Shown: positions 1 through 8,278 of the stretch, in pieces
How the letters are laid out: every line of letters starts with the position of its first letter
How positions within the stretch are numbered: the first letter of the stretch is position 1
NCBI RefSeq assembly: GCF_003258595.1
Contig: NZ_QHHQ01000005.1
Coordinates: 1 to 64,000, forward strand
DNA length: 64,000 bases
DNA from: Acuticoccus sediminis
GTDB taxonomy: Bacteria > Pseudomonadota > Alphaproteobacteria > Rhizobiales > Amorphaceae
Direction of reading: 5' to 3'
Notes under the pieces: model-generated
The model's database searches: none
Seen by the model: the letters and a program-made list of their open reading frames with translations, nothing else
What the model was told of the DNA's origin: nothing
Made by a program: the position numbers and the translations under genes

Positions 1-936
1 GAGGACGGGCGCGCGGTCGGCGTCGTCTACCGCCGCGACGGCGAGCGCGTCACGGTGCGCACGGCAGGCGAGGTCATCCTGTCGGCCGGCGCCATCGGCT
101 CGCCGAAGATCCTGCAGCTCTCCGGCATCGGCGATCCCGCCTGGCTCGCGGAGGCGGGGATCGAGGTGAGCCACGCCAGCCCCGGCGTCGGGCGCAACCT
201 GCAGGACCACCTGCAGCAGCGCGCAATCTACAAGGTCAGCGGCATCAAGACGCTGAACGAGACCTACCACTCGCTCGTCGGCCGCGCGCTGATGGGCCTC
301 GACTACGCGGTGCGCAGGCGCGGTCCGCTCACGATGGCGCCGTCCCAGCTCGGCATCTTCACCCGCTCCGACCCGCAGCAGGCCCGGCCGAACATCCAGT
401 TCCACATCCAGCCGCTGTCGCTGGACAAGTTCGGCGAGCCGCTGCACCGGTTCCCCGCCGTCACCGTCGCCGCCTGCAACCTGCGCCCGACCGCGCGCGG
501 CACGATCCGGCTCGCGTCGGGCGATCCGTCCGCCGCGCCGCTGATCGCCCCGGCCTACCTCTCCACCGAGGACGACCGGCGCGTCGCCGCCGACGCGATC
601 CGCGTCACGCGTCGTCTGATGGCGCAGCCGTCGCTCGCCGGCATGAGGCCGACCGAGTACCTCCCCGGCCCATCGGTGGGTGACGACGACGCCTCCCTCG
701 CCAGGGCCGCCGGCGACATCGGCACGACGATCTTCCACCCCGTCGGGACGGCGAAGATGGGTCACGACGACGACGAGATGGCCGTCCTCGACGCGCGGCT
801 GAAGGTCCGCGGCGTACGCGGTCTCAGGGTGATCGACGCCTCGATCATGCCGACGATCACCTCGGGCAACACCAACACGCCGACGGCGATGATCGCCGAG
901 CGCGGCGCCGCGCTGGTGCTCGAGGACCGCCCCTAG
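1..936 (+). CDS. GMC-family FAD oxidoreductase (choline dehydrogenase-like), C-terminal part
   Basis: The reading frame is open from the first base, so the 5' end and the N-terminal FAD-binding fold lie outside the window. About 311 residues are visible. The second GMC signature (GAIGSPKILQLSGIG) appears near visible residues 30-44. The C-terminal substrate domain keeps the usual catalytic pair: a His in IFHPVGTAKMG and an Asn in SGNTNTPT. The closing MIAERGA segment matches the family. GMC enzymes of this type oxidise primary alcohols, for example choline or other polyols, using FAD. The neighbours give no clue to the substrate. Family assignment is firm; the specific reaction is unknown. 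Confidence 0.93.
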   Translation, partial: EDGRAVGVVYRRDGERVTVRTAGEVILSAGAIGSPKILQLSGIGDPAWLAEAGIEVSHASPGVGRNLQDHLQQRAIYKVSGIKTLNETYHSLVGRALMGLDYAVRRRGPLTMAPSQLGIFTRSDPQQARPNIQFHIQPLSLDKFGEPLHRFPAVTVAACNLRPTARGTIRLASGDPSAAPLIAPAYLSTEDDRRVAADAIRVTRRLMAQPSLAGMRPTEYLPGPSVGDDDASLARAAGDIGTTIFHPVGTAKMGHDDDEMAVLDARLKVRGVRGLRVIDASIMPTITSGNTNTPTAMIAERGAALVLEDRP

Positions 937-990
937 CGGCAGACGCATCCGGAAGACGCCACGACCGCCTGGCGGCCCCGGCGCGCGGGT

Positions 991-1012
991 GGACGGAGGC
1001 CGCCCTCCGTCC
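991..1012 (+). terminator. GC-rich hairpin after the GMC gene
   Basis: Arms GGACGGAGG (991-999) and CCTCCGTCC (1004-1012) pair perfectly over 9 bp with a 4-nt loop. There is no clear U-tract, so it may be a weak terminator or an RNA-stabilising 3' structure. Confidence 0.4.
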
Positions 1013-1275
1013 GCCCGCATTGTCCGGGGTGGACCGTCGGGGCGGACCGCGCCCTCGGACGGAAGCGGCCGGCCGGGCGCCGGACCGCCCTCGCCCCGTT
1101 CGCGGGCGGTCTTCTCCGCGCGCTTCGCCTCCAAGGCGCCGATAGCGCCAGCCCCACGCACGTCGCGGCGAACCTGGCAGCGTGGTCGTCAAGCAGAGAC
1201 CCCATCAAGGACCGTCACACGCCCGGCGCCACCCTCGATAGCGGGTTGTGCGGCGCACGCCTTGGAACTCCAATA

Positions 1276-1300
1276 CAACTTAATAATATCTTATAAGTTG
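1276..1300. promoter_or_regulatory. Candidate operator upstream of the formyltransferase-like gene
   Basis: CAACTTA and TAAGTTG form a perfect 7-bp inverted repeat separated by 11 bp, within the only AT-rich stretch of this intergenic region. It sits about 50-70 bp before the downstream start, a usual place for a regulator site. No cognate regulator is evident next to it. Confidence 0.4.
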
Positions 1301-1346
1301 CATTAATTCAGATTAACCAACTAATCCTCCCAGGCGCTTGGCCTTG

Positions 1347-2153
1347 ATGGGTTCTGGGATGATGCAGGATACGACTACTATTTATCGCAATTTGCTCTCA
1401 AAACGGGTGCCGGCGCCACACATGTGTTCCGCCGCGGGCTGGGGCATCCTGGCGCGGCCGGCTGCGCCGCGCGCGGAGCCCGAGGCCAGCGCGCTCAGGG
1501 TCTGTGCGCTGACGAGCTACGGCGTGGGTCTCGCGGCGTTGCGGGCCCTCGCCGACCTGTCGGCCGCCAATCCGGCCGAGCTCGCCGTGGTCGGCGTCGC
1601 CACCGACGACGCACTCGACCCCGGCGCGCGCATCGGGCGGCGCAAGCGGATCTGGAGCCACCTCAGTGACACGCGCATCGAAGAGCTCCAGGCCGACGTC
1701 GCGGACGTGGCGCTCTCCTGTGCGCCGTGGCTGTGGACCGGCGACGTGAAGACGGCGGCGTTCCGGACGCTTCTGGCGGAGGCGCAGCCGGACCTGATCG
1801 TGTGCTGCTGCTTCGGCCAGAAGCTCGACGAGCCGCTGCTGCGGACGCCCCGGCTCGGCGCCGTGAACCTGCACCCGTCGGACCTCTCCGCCGGTCATGG
1901 CGCAGGCTACGAGCCGCATGTCGACGCCCACACCCGCAACATCGACACGTCCATCTGGTCGGCGCACATGATGACGGAGGCGATCGACGCGGGTCCGGTG
2001 ATCGCGACCTCCGACCCGGTTCCGGTGCGCGACGCGACCGGGGCGATCCCGCACACGCCCGACGCCTACTACGCGATGATGTGGCCGGCGCTCGCGGACT
2101 TCGCGCCCAGGGTCGTGAGCCAGCTGCGCGAGCAGGCGCCGGTCCCCGCCTGA
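1347..2153 (+). CDS. Formyltransferase-family protein (Fmt/PurN-like fold)
   Basis: A 268-aa protein. From about residue 50 it has the formyltransferase Rossmann fold. The hallmark Asn-x-His-Pro-Ser motif (NLHPSDLSAG) is present, followed by TEAIDAGPVI, whose Asp completes the Asn-His-Asp catalytic set of formyl/hydroxymethyl transferases. It lacks the C-terminal domain of Met-tRNA formyltransferase (usually about 310 aa in total), so it is not the housekeeping Fmt. Such stand-alone enzymes act on amino sugars or other amines. The first 50 residues look non-conserved and several in-frame starts exist (TTG 1338, ATG 1347, ATG 1359), so the start is uncertain. No strong Shine-Dalgarno sequence is visible. 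Confidence 0.7.
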   Translation: MGSGMMQDTTTIYRNLLSKRVPAPHMCSAAGWGILARPAAPRAEPEASALRVCALTSYGVGLAALRALADLSAANPAELAVVGVATDDALDPGARIGRRKRIWSHLSDTRIEELQADVADVALSCAPWLWTGDVKTAAFRTLLAEAQPDLIVCCCFGQKLDEPLLRTPRLGAVNLHPSDLSAGHGAGYEPHVDAHTRNIDTSIWSAHMMTEAIDAGPVIATSDPVPVRDATGAIPHTPDAYYAMMWPALADFAPRVVSQLREQAPVPA

Positions 2154-2527
2154 CGGCCCCGCATTCCCCCGGTCTGGCCCGCCGCCATCGACCGACCCCA
2201 CCCGGCTCTGGCGAGCCGGACCGGCGCCCGCTGTCGGACGCGGATTTCATCCCGGACACGACGGAGTCTCCCTTCGGCGCTCACGCAATCCCGGACGGGA
2301 GCCTGATCGTCGGAGCCGCCGTCGCGCCCCCCGAAGGGCGGCGTGCGGGATCCGGTGCAAGGGGCCGGAGGCCGGCGGAGCCGCTTGCCCTTGCTCCGGA
2401 TCCCGCACGCTGCCAGGGGGAAAGCGCGATGGCGGCTTCGACGATCAGGCGGGACTGATCGCTGGTGGGTCCCGAGCCCGCCGGAGGCCGCTGCCGTCCG
2501 GGCAGGATCGCCGCCCCGGTCCGGACC
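2154..2527. other. Intergenic region between convergent genes, with a large inverted repeat
   Basis: About 370 bases between the formyltransferase-like gene and the end of the GntR gene. No protein-like ORF is seen. Its main content is the long inverted repeat listed separately. Confidence 0.6.
2341..2410. repeat. Long inverted repeat (22-bp arms, one mismatch)
   Basis: Left arm 2341-2362 and right arm 2389-2410 are reverse complements at 21 of 22 positions; the outer 15 bases are GCGTGCGGGATCCGG. The 26-nt spacer is itself GC-rich. It lies between convergent genes, so a bidirectional terminator or a REP-type palindrome is possible. No T-run follows either arm. Confidence 0.65.
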
Positions 2528-3184
2528 CTAGTTTTCCGTCCGCGCCGCGATGACGCCGGCGGAGAGGATGTGCGCGCGCATCACGGCCTGCGCCAGCGCC
2601 GCGTCGCGCGCCCGGAAGGCGGCGAGGAGGCTGACGTGGTCGCCGCAGCTCTTGTCGAGCCGCTCGGATGAGAAGCGGCGGTACGTGCGCATGATCAGCG
2701 CGAGGTCGATCAGCGGCAGCGCGACCGCCTCCAGCTGGGCGTTGCCGGAGAGATGCAGGATCCGGCAGTGGAAGGCCGTATTGGTCTCCGAGAAGGTCTT
2801 CAGGAAGCCTTCCTCGCCGCGCTCGGCGAGGGCGATCATCTCGGCGTTCATCGCCTCGAGCGCGTCGATATCAGCGTCCGTCACCCGCGTCGCGGCGAGC
2901 TCTGCCGCGTAGCCCTCGAGCAGCGCGCGCAGGTTGAAGAGGTCGCGGACCGTCTCGCTGCTCCAGGCCTTCACCAGCGCGCCGGAGCGCGGCTGCATCT
3001 CGACGAAACCCTCGGCGGCCAGCTTGCGCAGCGCCTCGCGCACCGGGGTGCGGCTGATCTCGGCCGCGCCGGCCAGCTCCTCCTCCCTCAGCCGCGCCCC
3101 CTCCTCGTAGCGGCCGCTGGTGATCCACTCGCGGATCAACCGGTAGGCGTGCGCCGCCGCGCTCTCATCCTTGGCCAAAGTCAT
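2528..3184 (-). CDS. GntR-family transcriptional regulator (FadR/FCD subfamily)
   Basis: A 218-aa protein of standard FCD length. Residues 10-75 form the winged helix-turn-helix (ISRTPVREALRKLAAEGFVE is the recognition region). Residues 85-215 are the all-helical FCD ligand domain, with the metal/ligand residues expected in FNLRALLEG, NTAFHCRI and DHVSLLAAF. ATG 3184 is chosen over the longer frame because residues before MTLAKDES look non-coding. It diverges from the lyase/TRAP operon starting at 3271 and probably represses that operon and itself, with the operon's substrate or product as ligand. Two matching palindromes lie between the genes. Confidence 0.92.
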   Translation of the reverse strand: MTLAKDESAAAHAYRLIREWITSGRYEEGARLREEELAGAAEISRTPVREALRKLAAEGFVEMQPRSGALVKAWSSETVRDLFNLRALLEGYAAELAATRVTDADIDALEAMNAEMIALAERGEEGFLKTFSETNTAFHCRILHLSGNAQLEAVALPLIDLALIMRTYRRFSSERLDKSCGDHVSLLAAFRARDAALAQAVMRAHILSAGVIAARTEN

Positions 3185-3193
3185 ATCCCATTT

Positions 3194-3203
3194 CTGTATA
3201 CAA
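3194..3203. promoter_or_regulatory. Candidate GntR operator 1
   Basis: CTGTATACAA contains the perfect palindrome TGTATACA. It sits 10 bp before the GntR start, in the divergent promoter region. Its centre matches the TTGTATACAA-like sites known for FCD regulators. Confidence 0.5.
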
Positions 3204-3245
3204 GACTTGCAATTTGCCGCGCCATCATGCCCTATACGGAGCAAA

Positions 3246-3255
3246 TTGTATCCAA
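3246..3255. promoter_or_regulatory. Candidate GntR operator 2
   Basis: TTGTATCCAA differs by two bases from the site at 3194-3203 and lies 52 bp away, about five helical turns, just before the start of the lyase gene. Two sites on the same face of the helix would suit cooperative binding by a dimeric FCD repressor. Confidence 0.45.
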
Positions 3256-3270
3256 AGAAGGCACTTGAAG

Positions 3271-4134
3271 ATGCCCACTCTGCGCGAACTCCTCGCTCGC
3301 CCCGAATGCCTCGTCGCTCCCGGCATCTATGACCTCATCTCAGCCCGCGTCGCCGCCGACGCCGGGGCCGAGGTCCTCTACATGACCGGATACGGCACCG
3401 TCGCCTCCCACCTCGGCCTGCCGGACGCCGGCCTCGCCTCGTTCCGGGACATGGTCAACCGCGTCGCCGCGTTCGCCGTCGTCGCGGAGGAATACGGGAT
3501 CCCGCTTATCGCCGACGGTGACACCGGCTACGGCGGTCTGCTCAACGTCGACTACACCGTCAAGGAGTACGAGCGCGCCGGCGCGTCGGCCATCCAGCTC
3601 GAGGACCAGGTGTTCCCGAAGAAGTGCGGCCACACGCCCGGCCGCGCGGTGATCCCGCTCGAGGACATGGTGCAGAAGATCGAGGTCGCGGCCGAAGCGC
3701 GCCGCAGCGACGACTTCCTCATCATCGCCCGCACCGACGCGCGCACCGTTCACGGCTTCGACGCGGCGCTCGAGCGCGTGGAAGCCTTCGACAAGGCCGG
3801 CGCCGACATCCTGTTCCTGGAATCGCCCGAGAGCGAGGAGGAACTCGCCAGGGTCGCCAGCCACTTCAAGAAGCCGGTGCTCGCCAACATGGTCGAGGGC
3901 GGCCGCACGCCGGTCCTCACCCGCGACCGGCTGACCGAGCTCGGCTTCTCGATCGCCCTCTTCCCGGCGATCGGCTTCCTGTCCGCCGGCCGGGCGCTCG
4001 ACGACGCCTATCGCCGGCTGATCCACGACGGCCAGACGGTGCCGACCCAGCAGCTCTACCCCTTCAACGACTTCTCCAAGCTGATGGGCTTCCAGCGCGT
4101 CTGGGACTTCGACGCCAAGCACGCGCGCGACTAG
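3271..4134 (+). CDS. Isocitrate lyase/PEP mutase superfamily lyase
   Basis: A 287-aa TIM-barrel enzyme of the 2-methylisocitrate lyase/oxaloacetate decarboxylase/phosphonopyruvate branch. Visible signatures are KKCGH at 117-121 (catalytic Cys119), the Mg2+-binding DGDTGYG at 82-88, and ED at 111-112. It cleaves or forms C-C (or C-P) bonds next to an alpha-keto acid. The exact substrate is uncertain, because the short 2-methylisocitrate lyases and oxaloacetate decarboxylases look alike by eye. ATG 3271 is preferred to an upstream start because a GAAGG ribosome site precedes it and the conserved domain begins at once. It leads the operon with the TRAP transporter, so its substrate is likely derived from what that transporter imports. 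Confidence 0.87.
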   Translation: MPTLRELLARPECLVAPGIYDLISARVAADAGAEVLYMTGYGTVASHLGLPDAGLASFRDMVNRVAAFAVVAEEYGIPLIADGDTGYGGLLNVDYTVKEYERAGASAIQLEDQVFPKKCGHTPGRAVIPLEDMVQKIEVAAEARRSDDFLIIARTDARTVHGFDAALERVEAFDKAGADILFLESPESEEELARVASHFKKPVLANMVEGGRTPVLTRDRLTELGFSIALFPAIGFLSAGRALDDAYRRLIHDGQTVPTQQLYPFNDFSKLMGFQRVWDFDAKHARD

Positions 4135-4185
4135 CGCGCGGCCCGTCCGCCCGGCCCCAACAAAACCGATAAAGAGGAAACCCCA

Positions 4186-5169
4186 ATGAAACATACGCTT
4201 CTCGCCCTCGCGGCAGCCGTGTGCCTGACCGTTCCGGCCAAGGCGGAGATGATCACCCTCGCCTCCACGGTGCCCAACAACGGCATCAACAAGGTGATGG
4301 TCGACACGCTGACCGAAGAGCTGGGCGAGCGCCTGCCGGACGCGTCCCTCGATGTCTTCCTCGACGGGACGCTCGGCGGCGAGCGGGAACTGATCGACCT
4401 CGTGCGGATCGGCGAGACGCAGATCCACATGGGCGTCATCCACGCGTCGGAGTACTTCCCGAACCTCGACGCGACGCTCGTCCCCTACCTCTTCCCGGAC
4501 TACGAGACCGTCGAGGCCTTCCTCGCCTCCGAGACCGGCGACAAGATCAAGGCCGCGCTCGAGGAGAAGGGCAACGCCAAGTTCCTCGGCACCTACTACC
4601 AGGGCGCCCGCTGGGCGACGGCGAACAAGCCGTTCACGACGCTGGACGAGCTTAAGGGCCTCAAGATCCGCATGCCGGAGATCCCGCTGTGGATCGAGAT
4701 CTGGTCCGGTCTCGGCGCCGTCACCACGCCGATGCCCTCGCCCGAGGTCTTCTCCGCGCTCCAGACCGGCGTCATCGACGCCCAGGAGAACATGATCTCC
4801 AATATCTACGGCCGCCGGATCTACGAGGTGCAGAAGTACCTCGTCGGCACGCGTCACCAGCAGAGCTACGTGACCGTCATGGCCAACCTCGACTTCTGGA
4901 ACGGCCTCTCCGGCGACGAGCAGGAGGCGCTGCAGGCCGCCGTCGATGCAGCGACCGCCGCCGCCACGGAGGCCGCCGAGGCCGAGAACGAGCGCATCAT
5001 CGGCCTCATCAAGGACGCCGGCGTCGAGGTCGTCGAGCCCGCGCCGGAGTTCCGCGAGAAGGCGATGCCGGTCATCGAGAAGGCGGCCAAGGGCGTCCTC
5101 GACGAGGGCATCTATGAGGCGGCAGTCGAGGTGATCGAGGCGCAGTCGAGCAACGACACCGCAAAATGA
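4186..5169 (+). CDS. dctP: TRAP transporter substrate-binding protein, DctP type (set 1)
   Basis: A 327-aa periplasmic binding protein. A Sec signal peptide ends near Ala20 (PAKA). The DctP core includes the region around LKGLKIRMPE, followed by GAVTTPMPSPEVFSALQTG and IDAQEN, the usual carboxylate-binding and interface segments. It captures an organic acid for the QM permease encoded next. AGAGGA precedes the start, and the stop overlaps dctQ by 4 bp (ATGA), so expression is coupled. The link to the upstream lyase suggests a small carboxylate ligand. Confidence 0.93.
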   Translation: MKHTLLALAAAVCLTVPAKAEMITLASTVPNNGINKVMVDTLTEELGERLPDASLDVFLDGTLGGERELIDLVRIGETQIHMGVIHASEYFPNLDATLVPYLFPDYETVEAFLASETGDKIKAALEEKGNAKFLGTYYQGARWATANKPFTTLDELKGLKIRMPEIPLWIEIWSGLGAVTTPMPSPEVFSALQTGVIDAQENMISNIYGRRIYEVQKYLVGTRHQQSYVTVMANLDFWNGLSGDEQEALQAAVDAATAAATEAAEAENERIIGLIKDAGVEVVEPAPEFREKAMPVIEKAAKGVLDEGIYEAAVEVIEAQSSNDTAK

Positions 5170-5660
5170 TCCGCGTGACGGACCAGCTCGCCAAGGCCTC
5201 CGAGGCCTTGGCGACGATCGCATTCATCGGCTTCTTCGCCGCCATCCTGGCGCAGATCGGCTACCGCTACCTCGGAATCAGCCTGGTCTTCTCCGAGGAG
5301 GTGGCCCGGCTTCTGAACCTCTACGTGGTCTTCATCGGCCTCGTCGTGGTCACGGTGCGGCACGGCCACATCCGGATCGACCTCCTCGACCGGATCTTCG
5401 GCCCCGGCCCGGTGACGTCGGCGCTCTACCGGATCCAGCTCGTGCTGACCTTCGTGTTCCTGGCCTCGGTCGCCTGGGGCTCGTGGTCGCTGACCTACGC
5501 GAACTGGCCCTATCCGCTCGCGACACTCGACTTCATGCCCAAGGGGACCATCTACCTGGCCCCCTTCCTCGGTGCGGCGCTCGGCGCCGTCGTCTCGCTT
5601 CTTCGGCTCGTGCAGCCCGTCCCCCCGCTGGGTGAGCCTCTCATCGAGGAGACCGAATAA
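5166..5660 (+). CDS. dctQ: TRAP transporter small permease, DctQ type (set 1)
   Basis: A 164-aa inner-membrane protein with four predicted membrane helices, the standard size for DctQ. Helix 2 carries the typical SEEVARLLNLYVVFIG segment and is followed by RHGHIRIDLL. It forms the transporter core with the large DctM subunit. Its start overlaps the dctP stop (ATGA) and its stop overlaps the dctM start by 1 bp. Confidence 0.93.
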   Translation: MIRVTDQLAKASEALATIAFIGFFAAILAQIGYRYLGISLVFSEEVARLLNLYVVFIGLVVVTVRHGHIRIDLLDRIFGPGPVTSALYRIQLVLTFVFLASVAWGSWSLTYANWPYPLATLDFMPKGTIYLAPFLGAALGAVVSLLRLVQPVPPLGEPLIEETE

Positions 5661-6949
5661 TGGCATCCGGCCTCGTCTCGATGCTCGTCCTGATCGTCCT
5701 GCTCCTCGTCGGCGTGTCGGCCGCCGTGGCGCTGGGCCTCGCCTCGATGGGCTATTTCGCGGTCACCCGCGGCATCCTGGAAATTCCCCACACCATCATC
5801 GCGCAGCGGCTCGTCGCCGGCGTCGACTCCTTCACGCTGCTGGCGATCCCGATGTTCATCTTCGTCGGGCACATGATGAACGGGTCGGGCGCCACGAGCC
5901 GCCTGTTCGCCTTCGCCAACGCCCTCGTCGGCCACGTCCGCGGCGGCCTCGCCCAGGTCAACATCGTCGCCTCCATGCTGTTCGCCGGCATGTCCGGTTC
6001 GGGCGTCGCGGACGCCGCCGGCCTCGGCGCGATGGAAGTCCGCGCCATGCGCGAGGCGGGCTACGACGAGAAGACCACCATCGGCGTGACGGTCGGCTCC
6101 TCGCTGATCGGCCCGATCATCCCGCCCAGCATCCCGGCGATCCTCTATGCCGTTCTGGCCGGCGTGAGCGCGGCGGACATGCTGCTCGCAGGCCTCATCC
6201 CCGGCCTCCTCATGGCCGGCGCGCTGATGGCGCTGGCGGCGCTGATGGCGCGGTGGCGCAACCTGCCCTCGAGCCCCTTCCCCGGCGGCCGGGCCCTCGC
6301 CGGCGCCTTCGCCCGCGCCTTCGCGCCCCTGATGACGCCGGTGATCCTCCTGTCCGGCATCTTCGCCGGCGTCTTCACCGCCACGGAAGCCGCCGCGGTG
6401 GCCGGCCTCTGGGCGCTGATCGTCGCGACCGTCTTCTACCGCAACCTCGGCCTGCGCGGCGTCATCGAGGTGTTCCGGCGCACCGCCTACGACACGGCGG
6501 TCATCTTCTTCATCCTGGCCGCGTCGTCGCTGTTCGCCTGGGTGCTGACCCGCGCCCGCGTGCCGGACACGATGGCGAACTGGATCACCGAGCTGACGAC
6601 TCAGCCCGCCGTCCTGATGGCGCTGCTGATCGTCTTCCTGCTCTTCATCGGCTGCTTCATGGCGGTCTCGGTGGCGATCAACGTGCTGACGCCGATCCTC
6701 GTCCCCATCGTCATCGCGTTCGGCTTCGACCCGGTGCACTTCGGCGTCGTGATGATCATGCTGCTCGTGATCGGCGAGGCGACGCCGCCGTTCGGCATGG
6801 TCCTCTTCGCGATGACCAAGGTCGCCGACACGAGCTACGAAAAGGTCGCACTCGCGTCTCTACCCTGGCTCGGAGCGATTCTCGTCGTCATCCTGCTCGT
6901 TGCCGCAGTGCCGCAGTTGGCGCTCTGGCTTCCAGGGCTTATGCGTTAG
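5660..6949 (+). CDS. dctM: TRAP transporter large permease, DctM type (set 1)
   Basis: A 429-aa protein with about 12 membrane helices. Family motifs include LLAIPMFIFVGHMM, AGMSGSGVADAAGLG, SLIGPIIPPSIPAILYA and GEATPPFGMVLFAM. DctM carries the sodium-coupled elevator transport pathway. It is complete. A ribosome-coupled start (TAATG) joins it to dctQ. Confidence 0.95.
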   Translation: MASGLVSMLVLIVLLLVGVSAAVALGLASMGYFAVTRGILEIPHTIIAQRLVAGVDSFTLLAIPMFIFVGHMMNGSGATSRLFAFANALVGHVRGGLAQVNIVASMLFAGMSGSGVADAAGLGAMEVRAMREAGYDEKTTIGVTVGSSLIGPIIPPSIPAILYAVLAGVSAADMLLAGLIPGLLMAGALMALAALMARWRNLPSSPFPGGRALAGAFARAFAPLMTPVILLSGIFAGVFTATEAAAVAGLWALIVATVFYRNLGLRGVIEVFRRTAYDTAVIFFILAASSLFAWVLTRARVPDTMANWITELTTQPAVLMALLIVFLLFIGCFMAVSVAINVLTPILVPIVIAFGFDPVHFGVVMIMLLVIGEATPPFGMVLFAMTKVADTSYEKVALASLPWLGAILVVILLVAAVPQLALWLPGLMR

Positions 6950-6953
6950 GTTG

Positions 6954-8243
6954 ATGACGTCCACGGTTAAACTCCCCCTCCTCCTAGCCGAGACGACCGC
7001 GGTCCAGGCGGTCGGCACGGCCGCGGTCCTGGCGATCGCGGCCGTCGCGCCGGCCGTCGCGGTGTCGATCGGCGTTCCGGCCTCGCTCGTCGGCACCCAG
7101 ATCGCGATCGCCTATCTCGGCGGCATGACCTCCTCGGTCTTTGCCGGAATGCTGGTGGGAAGTGTCGGACCGTGCCGCACGGCGCAGATCGCGATGGTCC
7201 TCAACGCGGCGGGCGCCGGCCTGTGCGCCGTGCCGTCGGTGGGCCCGATCATCGCCGGCACCTTCCTGATCGGCCTCGCCTACGGCCTGATCAACCCGTC
7301 CGCGTCGACGCTGCTCGCCCAACATGCGCCGCCGCGCCGGCGCAACATCGTCTTCTCCATCAAGCAGACCGGGGTGCCGATCGGCGGCGCGCTGGTCGGC
7401 CTCGTCGGTCCCCCGCTCGCGCTGTCGGTCGGCTGGAGCGCGCTCCTCGTCGGCATCTCGCTGATCTCGCTGAGCCTTGCCATCGCGCTCGAACTGGGAC
7501 GCAGGACGCTCGATTCGAACGCCCCGCGCAGCACCCTCTCGGCCGGCGCGGCGATCCGCGGCCTCGCCGGGATCCTGCGCAACGGCCCGCTCGCGTGCAT
7601 CGCGCTCGCCTCCTTCTGCTTCTCCGCCATCCAGCTCTGCACGATCTCCTTCCTCGTCGTCATGCTGGTGGAGGAGTACGGCTTCACCCTCGTCGGGGCC
7701 GGCGGCGTGCTCGCCGCGGTGCAGGGGACGGGCATGGCGGGGCGCCTCTTCTGGGGCGTCGTCGCGGACGTGGCCGGCGCCGGCGCGCAGGTCCTCGCGG
7801 GCCTCGCCCTCATGATGGCCTGCGCCGCCGGCGTCATCGTCGCCGCCGGGTTCCTCGGCTGGCCGGTCGCCGTCGTCATCGGCGCGCTCATCGTCCTCGG
7901 TTTCACCGGCGTCGGCTGGAACGGCGTCTACCTCTCCGAGGTGGCACGCTACGCCCCGATGGGGGACGTCGGCGCGATCACCGGCGCCGCCATGGTGTTC
8001 ACCTTCGCCGGCGTCCTCGTCGGGCCGAACATCTTCGTGGCGATCCACTCCGTGCTCGGCTCCTTCTCGCAGTCGTTTATCGCCCTCGTCGTGGCCGCCG
8101 GCATTGCCTTCGTGCTCATGACCACCATCCTCATGCGCCGTCCGTCCTCGGACGGACTTCCGGTCCACGCGACCGCCGTCCAAAACACGTCAAGCGACCC
8201 CTCGCACCAGACGCGGGGCGCAACGAAGGGAGAACACCGATGA
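6954..8243 (+). CDS. MFS transporter (CynX/NarK-like)
   Basis: A 429-aa protein with 12 hydrophobic segments and the MFS layout. Between helices 4 and 5 lies PSASTLLAQHAPPRRRNIVFSIKQTGVPIGG, written here only as its positions, about residues 114-144; this resembles the cyanate/nitrate-type MFS subgroup. ATG 6954 lies 5 nt after the dctM stop. The longer frame would run into dctM coding sequence, so it is not used. It sits between two TRAP sets in one apparent operon, which suggests an exporter or alternative importer for a related compound. Confidence 0.85.
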   Translation: MTSTVKLPLLLAETTAVQAVGTAAVLAIAAVAPAVAVSIGVPASLVGTQIAIAYLGGMTSSVFAGMLVGSVGPCRTAQIAMVLNAAGAGLCAVPSVGPIIAGTFLIGLAYGLINPSASTLLAQHAPPRRRNIVFSIKQTGVPIGGALVGLVGPPLALSVGWSALLVGISLISLSLAIALELGRRTLDSNAPRSTLSAGAAIRGLAGILRNGPLACIALASFCFSAIQLCTISFLVVMLVEEYGFTLVGAGGVLAAVQGTGMAGRLFWGVVADVAGAGAQVLAGLALMMACAAGVIVAAGFLGWPVAVVIGALIVLGFTGVGWNGVYLSEVARYAPMGDVGAITGAAMVFTFAGVLVGPNIFVAIHSVLGSFSQSFIALVVAAGIAFVLMTTILMRRPSSDGLPVHATAVQNTSSDPSHQTRGATKGEHR

Positions 8244-8278
8244 GGCAGTCTGACGTCGGCGTGGAGATGGCCGCGTGA
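8240..8278 (+). CDS. 12-codon overlapping ORF between MFS and dctM (possible coupling leader)
   Basis: ATG 8240 overlaps the MFS stop (ATGA) and the TGA at 8276-8278 overlaps the GTG start of dctM (GTGA). The frame encodes MRQSDVGVEMAA, with no recognisable function. The GGAG that serves dctM lies inside it. It may only keep ribosomes engaged across the junction, or it may be chance. It occupies the place where a dctQ gene would usually stand; the dctQ of this set is instead downstream. Confidence 0.3.
   Translation: MRQSDVGVEMAA

Larger units (their letters stand above)
937..1346. other. Intergenic region: hairpin, then AT-rich promoter region
   Basis: About 410 bases without a convincing gene. 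The first 350 bases are GC-rich and hold a 9-bp perfect hairpin just after the GMC gene. The last 70 bases turn sharply AT-rich, as expected of a promoter for the gene that follows. ORFs on both strands here are arginine/proline-rich shadows of high-GC DNA. Confidence 0.6.

Noticed and set aside
1347-2153. Naming the formyltransferase-like gene fmt
   Set aside because: It lacks the C-terminal tRNA-binding domain and the def/fmt neighbourhood.
3340-5223. 627-aa minus-strand ORF
   Set aside because: It lies opposite the lyase, dctP and dctQ genes, is rich in Arg/His/Asp/Leu, and has no domain. It is a shadow of high-GC coding on the other strand.
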